64,000 nt of DNA, taken from contig NC_081411.1 in the NCBI RefSeq assembly GCF_030272615.1, positions 216,270,154 to 216,334,153 of the forward strand, in the 5' to 3' direction. Within the stretch, counting starts at the first letter, position 1. Every line of letters begins with the position of its first letter. The stretch comes from Cryptomeria japonica. Taxonomy: Eukaryota; Streptophyta; Pinopsida; Cupressales; Cupressaceae. Below are positions 56,500-64,000 of the stretch, piece after piece. Made by a program: the position numbers and the translations under genes. The notes below the pieces were generated by a model. The model was not told the DNA's origin. It was given only the letters and a program-made list of their open reading frames with translations, and ran no database searches.

Positions 56500-58350
56500 G
56501 CATGCCCTTAAGAATTTCGATAGAACCCTTGGCATTTCCATCGACATTAGAATCTTAAAGATTATCGCTCAAACCAAGGCCATCGGATATACATGCTAAT
56601 CCTTCACCGAGATATATAGTTTGACCAAAATGGTACACCTGTTGTATCGAAGAAACCTATCAGTGTTTTATCGACAAGATGACTTATCGAACAGACTTGG
56701 GCCTCGATGAGTTCCAAAAGTGGCTCATCGAAAACATTATTTTCATTGAAAGGTGGTATGTCGAGGAAACCGCAAGAAGTTCTCATTGATAAGACTTTTC
56801 GAGAAAAGGAAGGTGTTGAATAGGTGCAAAAGTTATTGGTCGACGATCACAGTTTCTGTATATGGTGAAAATGGATACAATAATAACAATATTGAAAGGC
56901 TAAATGAATTCAACCACCAAACCCTAGCCTAACAATCAACAAAGATCCACCATAACATATGAAGATTACCTAAGACAATGTAAATAAAACAAAATCACAA
57001 AGATTATACCATCACATGTCCAATAGGGTTTTGATCTCCATTCTTCCTATCTCCATTGATCTTGCTTGATATATTTGCTCTCAGATTTTATGTGCACAAG
57101 AGCTCAACAAAGAACGGAATGTGGTTGCAAGTAGGATCGTAGTGTAGTCAATTGATCAAGTTGTTAGGGCATTAAGATTTGATAATGAAGGAAGCATCTC
57201 CTTAAATAGAAGACACTATAAGAAATGGAGGGATAAGATTGAGAGGTGTAAAAAAGGAGGTCGGCTAGGATTAGAGGGTAGGTAGAAGAAATAATAAAAT
57301 AATGAAAGAGGTAGGTAGTGTAGGAATTAAGAGATGAATAACATGTGTCATGTGTAGAAAAAGATAATGAATTAATTAAATAAATAAAGATTTATTTAAT
57401 TAATAGAAAAAATGGGATAATTAAATAAATAAAATATTTATTTAATTTAGGAAAAGGAAAATTTAAATAAATAAATGTATTTATTTAAATGAGAAATAAG
57501 GCTAGAAGAGGATAAATGAATTAATTAAATAAATAAAGATTTATTTAATTAATAGAAGAATTAGGCTTAGATAATTAATTAAATAAAATATTTATTTAAT
57601 TAGACATCACAATTTTGGGTGTCTACAGTTTCATCGAAAAATGAAAAGTCGAAGGAGGATATTCTTCTTTTGTCGACATGAAAGATTTCAACAATGACCC
57701 GTGCAGAAGCCGGATAACAAGGGACCGTTATCAACATACTCAAAAATGATAAGACGGTTGCAAAACACGGTGGTGAAAGGATTTTTGCCGAAAACGAGGT
57801 TTTGATAAGTCAATGGAGGATTACATCGACATAGACACGTGAGGTAGAGCCTTTTGATGAAAGTGAAGAAATCGATGAAGCCACAAAGCTCCTTAACTAT
57901 AACGATAGTTTCACCGAAACCAAGGAGACATCGATGAAACATGACATTTCGAGGGAAGATAAAGTTAAGCCACCGAAGTAAATGATTCCATAGAAAAAGG
58001 GTGCGGCCATAGAATTGATGAGCATCGATGGACGATATGAAGTGTTGATAAACGAATGATTACTTTCTGCCGCGAGGATCAATACAAAGCTTAATAAGGT
58101 CACTTCATCATAAATTCAAATAAATGCCTCTGTGGTTGTTGTGCAATTGATAATGGTAACTGATAAAGTCGTCATGAATGCTCGATAAATTGAGAAAAGA
58201 GGAAACACTTTTGAGTGACACTTGAAGAATTCACAACGAGCCTTAGAGAGCTGAGACAATTCAAGATCAAATTCACGAGTGGTCTAGAGCGTGACCATTA
58301 GATGCTATAAGAGTGACAACTATATTAATTATCTTGGCATGCTTAATCTC
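56500..58350. other. TCGA-rich noncoding region, interrupted by a solo LTR
   Basis: Outside the LTR, the words TCGA, ATCGA and CATCGATG are far more frequent than elsewhere in the window, as in TTTCGATAGAACC, CATCGATGGACGA and TCGATGAAGCC. A 60-codon frame and an 84-codon frame on the minus strand have no known domain. An old retroelement interior is likely but not shown. Confidence 0.45.
56857..57627 (-). mobile_element. Solo LTR (771 bp) with perfect target duplication
   Basis: The minus strand starts TGTAGACACCCAAAATTGTG and ends ACCATATACA. The flanks GTTTC (56852-56856 and 57628-57632) are identical. Repeated TTAATTAAATAAATAAAGAT phrases fill 57370-57600. The start resembles that of the solo LTR at 49952-50967. 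Confidence 0.82.
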
Positions 58351-58469
58351 TTTATCTCTCACTTTGTTAAGCAATTGTAATCAGGTTGTTAACGATGAAG
58401 GGACGTAACTTCTCATAGAATAGGTGTTGCTCACTTATTTATATGAGCAAATTTTGTAAAACAAGAGGG

Positions 58470-59339
58470 ATAAAAATATAGGATACTAGACAGATACTAT
58501 AGCCTCTAGCATACTATTGTACCATTTTGAAGCTTTAATAGAATCAATCATTTTTCTTTGCGTATGTGTTGTGGATTATCTCATTTTTTGTAGGCAGTTT
58601 TTTGTGATATTATCTAAAGGAGATGAGGTTATTTGTATTTTTACAGTGAGTTTTATGTTTCCATGTTATAAATTTGGATTAAAAAGATCTACTTGTGGAT
58701 TGTAATTGTTCCTTGTAGTTCTTCCTTGAATGGCCCCTTAAGGTTAGGGTTAAATTCATTCAGGCAGTTTATGACATAAACATTTAGTAGATCTTATAAG
58801 AAACAATAGCTGACAGACTTACCAAAGGGGCAGGTTTAAAAACTATCTCACAAATCATACATTAAGTCCTAGGGAAATATAAGACTCTATAGCCCAAATA
58901 ACAGGAAAGACACTGGTCATTCATAAATCACAACCTTTACCATATTAATTACCTTTGCATTAAAACTATAGGATAACTAAGTAGGATTCACATAACCAAT
59001 TAGCAATAGTGTACATACATATAAATTTCAAGTACAAAGATCGAATAGCTTCCACAACAACAATCTTGAACTCATCTAAAAAATACCTATCCTAGGAACC
59101 TATGTCATTTTGAGATAAGGAAGAATTTAGATCAAGATACTCAATCTGCTATAAAAAGCATTAGTCATCGAAAGCTGCTAGTGAACAAGTATACCCGCAT
59201 AGGTCTTGCAGAGCCTAAAGTGAGAGAGTTAGTAACCAAATAGGTTCGCTCTATAAGTTGGCCAATTCAAATTGGAGGGTTTGATAATAGGAGTTGGCAT
59301 TTCCTTAGAACTTATCCAATCTGTTGATTTGAGATCCAA
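58470..59339 (+). repeat. LINE-tail-like direct repeat, copy A
   Basis: This block aligns with 59605-60453 over its length. Near 58807 the plus strand reads ETIADRLTKGAGLKTISQII, like the end of a LINE RNase H domain (ADxLAxxGA). Noncoding sequence with blocks such as TAGCTTCCACAACAACAATC follows. A pair of LTRs is excluded by the lack of TG...CA ends and of a PBS. Confidence 0.6.
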
Positions 59340-59604
59340 TAGATTGGCGGCTCTGTTGAGGAGAGTATTCATTTAAAAGGACTCTGATGTGGGAAAGAAC
59401 TAATATAAAAAGAAACAAATTTCCTCTCTAAAGAGAGGTGGCGACTCTGAAGAAAAGAGAAGAAGTTTTATGTACGGGAGGAGGTCAATAACACAAGGCC
59501 ATCCAATAATACAATTGAACTTTGATCATAAAAAAAGAAAGAAAAAACCAAACAAAGAATCATCAGACAATCCAATGAAACACATGAATGATTTCATGAG
59601 TGAG
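59340..59604. other. Spacer between the two direct copies
   Basis: The spacer is purine-rich (AAGAGAGGTGGCGACTCTGA, AAAAAAAGAAAGAAAAAACC) and has no match elsewhere in the window. The A-rich patch at 59530-59550 could be part of an old poly(A) tail. Confidence 0.45.
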
Positions 59605-60453
59605 AGAAAAATATAGGAGAGACTTTGGATAATATTGTACTATTTTGAACCTTTTAATACAATCAGTTGTTTTCCTTCGCATATGTGTTGTGAGTTATTT
59701 CATTTTCCGTAGGCAGTTGTTTGTGATGATATCTAAAGGAGATAAGGTTATTTGTATTCTTACAGTGAAGTTTATGTTTCTATGTTATAAACTTGGATTA
59801 AAAGGATCTACTCGCAAATTGTAATTGTTCCTTATAGTTCTTCCTTGGATGGTCCTTTAAGGTTAAAGTTAAATTCATTCAAGCAGTTTATGATATAAAC
59901 ATTTAGCAGATCTCATAAGAAACAATAACTGACATATTTACCAAAGGGGGTAGGTTTAAAAACTGTCTCACAAATCATTAAATCCTAGAGAAATATAAGA
60001 TTTTGTAGCCCAAATAACAGGAAAGACACTGGTCAATCACAAATCACAACCTTTACCATATTAATTATTTTTACATTAAAGCAATAGGACTAAATGAGTA
60101 GGACACATAAAACCAGTTAGCAATAGTATACATACTTATAAATTTCAAGTACAAAGATCGAATAGCTTCCACAACAACAATCTTGAACTCGTCTAAAAGC
60201 CACCCATCCTAGGAACCTATGTTATTCTGAGATAGGAGGAAGTTAGATTAAGATAAACAATATGCTATAAAAAGCATTAGTCATCGAAAGCCACTAGTGA
60301 ATAGGTATACCCGCCTAGTTCTTGCAGAGCCTAAAGTGAGGGAGTTAGTAACCACATAGGTTCACTCTATAAGTTGGCCAAGTCAATTGGAGGGTTTGAT
60401 CATAGGAGTTGGCATTTCCTTAGAACCCATCCAATCTGTTGATTTGAGATCCA
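59605..60453 (+). repeat. LINE-tail-like direct repeat, copy B
   Basis: It matches copy A with scattered changes from GAGAAAAATATAGGAGAGAC to TGTTGATTTGAGATCCAA. The reading near 59925 is AACTGACATATTTACC, a decayed form of the ADRLTK phrase in copy A. Confidence 0.6.
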
Positions 60454-61385
60454 ACACAGAGAGTGCTAAATAGGGTGAGTGCCATATTTGGCACATGTCA
60501 AATTTTTTGCATTGGGAAACACCAAACTTATGGGTTGGATTTGCCTTCGGAACCCAACCTAAAGATTTGGATGACCATTTTAAACCTAAGATGCATTTTT
60601 AATAGAAGATTGAATTTTTTTACATATTTTTGGTCATCTTATACACCAAGTTAGCATTCATTTCAATGCAACTAAAATAAAACACCATAATATCGTTAAG
60701 CTCTCTCTTAAGTATCTAGCCATATAATTTGTTTCACAATTTGATTTTGTTAAGGCTTTCATCTTTAATTTCTTTTATTAGTGTGTATATTTTTTATCAA
60801 CAACCAACATGTGCATATAGTTTTTTACACGTTCATTGAAATTTGAAACAACCTACATTTTAAAAAACTAGACTCCATTCTACATAGATTAAAAAAAAAA
60901 AGTTTTAATTTTTAATAAGTTTTCAATGATTTTTGGGAGGATTGTGCTCAAATTTGTGTTTTTCAAGATCCATCCACTTTAAAAATTAGTAAAAAATTAT
61001 ATAGTCATTAAAAAATTAACCAAAAAAAATGGGATAAACCACAAGGTGTAAGATAATTTCTCACCAAAGTGATTTTTAAAATTTTAGAAAAAAAAATAAA
61101 AATTTAGGGAGGCCACAACAAACACTATGTTACATTTTTTGCATTAAAATATGACCATTTTCCAGTGGGCCCCCTTTTTGAAACCCTCTCCATCATTTAA
61201 AAAAAAATAGTTTAGAAACTAGACTTGAAACACTTCTACTCTTGTTCTTGTTGCATCTTCAAATTTGGAGTGTAACGATGTTCAATTTATCGTCAAAGTT
61301 CAGACTTTGTAGCAAAAAATTTTTTTGCCAATCTTAAGACCTCCTTTCAGTACCACATCTTGGTGCACATATCTAGTTATAGAAC
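60454..61385. other. AT-rich stretch without genes
   Basis: No coding region is supported. CCATATTTGGCACATGTCAA (60480 on) recalls the ATTTGGC phrases at 56310-56390. Confidence 0.45.
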
Positions 61386-61496
61386 AAGAGTGGGAGAGAG
61401 ATAGAGAAAGAGTTATAGAGGGAGAGAGAAACAAAGAGATGAGAAAAAGAGTAGAGAGGGCAGGAGAGAGAGATAGAGAGAATTAGAGAGGATTTT

Positions 61497-61555
<59 letters not shown>

Positions 61556-62345
61556 AGAAATGGAGTAGAAAGGGAAGGATACATAGGGAGAGAGAGAAAT
61601 AAAGAGACAAATAGAGAGTTAGAGAAGAAGAGAGGGAGAGAGGGAATGGAGTAGAAAGGGAAGGATACATAGGGAGAGAGAGAAATAAAGAGACAAATAG
61701 AGAGTTAGAGAAGAAGAGAGGGAGAGAGGGAGAGACATTGTTAGAGAGACACATAGGGAGAGAGAGATAAGAAAAAAAAGTAGAGTGGGTAGGAGAGAGA
61801 GATTTTGGGAGATTGAGGGAGAGGGGGAGAGATACTGAGAAATATAGAGATATGTTAGAGAGGTGGACTGGGAGGGAGAGGTAGGTAGAGAGAGGGTTGG
61901 TAAGAAAGATGGAGAGGGAGAGTTACATAGGGAGATATGTGAGAAAAGGAGTGGGAGAGAAAGTTATAGAGAGAAAGATAGATAAAGAGGTGAGTTAAAA
62001 ATAAGATAGGGACACAGAGAAAGAGAGAAGGTAGAGAGTGAAGGAGGTAGGGAAGGAGAGCTAGATAGGGATATAGGTGAGAATTAGAGGGGTAAGGAAA
62101 GCATGTAGGGAGTGAAAGAGATAAAAAGATAGAGTAAAAGAGAGTTAGAGAGGGAGAGAGGGAGAGATAGATAGATAGATGAGAGATAGAATAGAGAGGC
62201 TAGAAGAGAGTGTTGGGGGAGAGATTGAGGGAAAGGGAGAGAGATATTGAGAGAGATGGAGAAGTAGAGAGAGAACACTTTAGAGAGATAGTAATGGAGG
62301 GAGAGGTAGATGGAGAGAGGGAGAGAGAGAGTTAGGTAGAGATAG
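61386..62345. repeat. Purine-rich tract of about 1 kb with an 86-bp tandem duplication
   Basis: The plus strand consists mostly of GAGAG and TAGGGAGAGAG, with a pure AG run at 61500-61552. A unit starting TGGAGTAGAAAGGGAAGGAT is present twice (61561-61646 and 61647-61732), almost without change. Minus-strand frames of 113 and 148 codons are low-complexity by-products. Confidence 0.9.
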
Positions 62346-62351
62346 ATGGAA

Positions 62352-62700
62352 GTGTTAGGGTTTCTAGCAGATCCGAAGCAAAAATATGAACTAACAATTA
62401 TATGCATATTTAAATACAAAAGATGAAAGAATAAAACAAGACACAGATAACACAAAGATTTAACGTGGTTCACTCGGAATGGGTTACGTCCACCATACAC
62501 AACCGTCCAATCTTTCTTATTATCTAGCAAAAATAGTACATCAACCTTACAATGCCTTAAGCATCCCAGCCACTTATAACATGCGTTTTTAGGGCAAAAA
62601 CAAAGTCAACCTTTTTAGGGTTTTATTACAATGTCGGTTTTCATCAACAACAAAAAAATACCAAAAAAAATAAAATCGCGAGGGCTCCCGCCCCCAAACC
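62352..62700 (-). repeat. LTR-like remnant
   Basis: It begins TGTTAGGGTTTCTAGCAGAT and contains TTAACGTGGTTCACTCGGAA, a phrase common in plant copia LTRs. The GC-rich end GAGGGCTCCCGCCCCCAAAC could hold a PPT in inverse form. No partner LTR or target duplication is visible. Confidence 0.4.
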
Positions 62701-62739
62701 CCCACTTTCCTAGGGGGATACGTGTTGAGTGTACAGTAC

Positions 62740-63050
62740 TTTGCTGATCATTCACCACATTTCAACAGGAAGAAGAAGATTGTAGAAGTTAGATAGCAAT
62801 CAATTCTTTATTTTGTGAGGCGAGATTTGGGTAGTAGATCCAAGCAACTTTTCTCAATGTGGTTTTTCCCATCTTGGGTTTCTACATATATTTGGTATTC
62901 ATTGTGTGGATGTATGTGCTTTCTACTATCTTATTGTTCTATCATTTGAATGAGCTACATTGATGTTTTAAGGATAATGTTTAGAGAAGTTATTAATATT
63001 AATTAGTGTTTAATTGAGTTTTAATAAGATATATTGATTCAAACACCCTC
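62740..63050 (+). repeat. Copia LTR end remnant with hairpin motif
   Basis: CAATGTGGTTTTTCCCATCT with TGGGTTTCTACAT (62856-62888) matches the hairpin in the copia LTR at 14783, in plus orientation. The end near 63050 (CAAACACCCTCTTTTTATAT) is like the C-rich end of copia LTRs. There is no PBS. Confidence 0.5.
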
Positions 63051-63560
63051 TTTTTATATTGTATGCCCTTCAAGTTAGTCGCTATTATTTTTATGAAGCC
63101 TATATGAGTTGGTCACTCATGTCTTGGTGATCTGCCTAATGAGCTAGTCACTAATGTCTTTATGATGCATGCATGAGCTAGTTATTGTTGTTTATGTGAT
63201 TTATATTGGATTGACTCACCATGTATGTGATGTGTGCTTGAGACAATTGTTGTTTTTGATCTTTGATATGACCCTCAAGTGTACATGGGTAAGTTTGTAG
63301 AGTAATGCTTGGTAATGTTGGGTACATAGAATCCACACTTGATGGAAATGTTTATCTTATAATATAATGGGACTAATTCAATAAATTCACTTAATTAATA
63401 GTTAATATTTAAAGAGAGATCAAAGATCACATTCAAGAGGAGAGAATGCGCTCCCTCTAACACTTGACTGCAAAATACAAAACCTTCAATTTCATACAAG
63501 AGAATATGTCAACAAGGTCATCATGAATGAGCCCCCAAGGATTAAGTCTGGGTCTAGTGA
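63051..63560 (+). repeat. Dispersed repeat, copy 3 (inverted)
   Basis: The reverse complement aligns with 43180-43690 over TGATATGACCCCT, CATTACTATAAAAGG, TTCACTTAATAAGTAGTCAAG and GAACTCACTCCGAG-like phrases. The GAGCTAGTCACTAATGTCTT units (63100-63190) correspond to the short tandem units of copy 1. Confidence 0.65.
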
Positions 63561-64000
63561 GGAGCTTAATTCTTTCAAATGTAAGCATCTAAGTGGTTTC
63601 ATCAAGTTGACATCACTAGGGTGAATGAAAAATTTGCGAAGTTAACCTTTCTAAGAAAGATGGAAATGTTTGGCTGATTAAGTAGATAATCAATGTCATG
63701 TATGTAAGAAAAATGTAGTGGCCGAGGGGTGGATTTTTACACAAGTATCAAAGAAACTAGGTTCAAGCTCTAGACCTTGAAGCTCACTCGACTCTAGAAA
63801 AAGTAGACTTTGTCACACTATTGATCCACTCTAACTATGTTGGTCACTCAATATATGTGTGTGTGTGTATACACACATACATGGTTGTTTTGAATATCTT
63901 AAATGGACATTTAAGCTCATGAGATGGATGACTAATCTTAACCAAGAAACCTTGGATGGCTAGTAAAAGGGAAAGTGTTCATATATGTATTGTAAAGGTA
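63561..64000. other. No gene seen
   Basis: No open frame is supported. A TG/AC palindromic patch ATATGTGTGTGTGTGTATAC with ACACACATAC lies at 63852-63882. Confidence 0.45.

Noticed and set aside
58470-60453. The two 860-bp direct copies as LTRs of one element
   Set aside because: They lack TG...CA ends, PBS, PPT and target duplication, and they include a LINE-like coding phrase.
61413-62530. Minus-strand frames of 113 and 148 codons
   Set aside because: Both are by-products of the purine-rich tract, with low-complexity Ser/Leu composition.

Overview
The window reads as intergenic DNA from a large plant genome, most likely a gymnosperm and possibly a cypress-family conifer. The reasons are its AT-rich and heavily decayed content, densely nested Ty1/copia-type LTR elements, LTRs rich in ACCGGT words, LINE, TRIM and MITE remnants, and fragments of plant gene families (a receptor-like kinase and a PPR protein). 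The taxon is an inference from repeat style and was not tested. I found no intact host gene, no rRNA or tRNA gene and no CRISPR array. Almost every coding stretch carries stops or frameshifts.

Left part (1-13 kb): a truncated LTR (1-548); a broken minus-strand gene resembling a DDE transposase, with at least three exons (690-3417); a purine-rich tract; and a complete 3.0 kb non-autonomous LTR element (3924-6913). That element has 374-bp LTRs, a PBS, a PPT and a CCTCT target duplication, and it sits inside an older copia reverse-transcriptase remnant. After about 4 kb without genes comes a broken coiled-coil/G-patch/zinc-knuckle gene (11589-12480) and a copia tail (12826-12961).

Nested block (13.1-27.5 kb): a minus-strand element (13156-27503) lacks protease, integrase and reverse transcriptase. 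It carries a coiled-coil/CCHC-knuckle gag-like region and a roughly 1,000-codon reading region of unknown function. Its left LTR is split by a plus-strand copia element (13796-21176) with a perfect GACTC duplication and decayed gag-PR-IN-RT-RNase H. The copia element could in principle have supplied enzymes to elements of this kind, but nothing here proves that.

Middle (27.9-34.0 kb): a candidate 6.1 kb element bounded by inverted repeats holds a solo LTR, near-palindromic GCGTAC words, exon-like pieces, a striking array of inverted 20-bp units (31421-32173) and long GA/TG/CT tracts.

Right part (34-64 kb): an unrecognised gene fragment; a kinase pseudogene with many exons (39864-42669) whose first exon, kinase exons and 3' flank recur as decayed copies; a long hairpin (39279-39642); copia remnants; PPR fragments; a 372-bp TRIM (47109-47480); a LINE RNase H remnant split by a solo LTR; a 482-bp MITE-like element; a second solo LTR with a perfect GTTTC duplication; a direct pair of LINE-tail-like repeats; and a 1 kb purine tract near the end.
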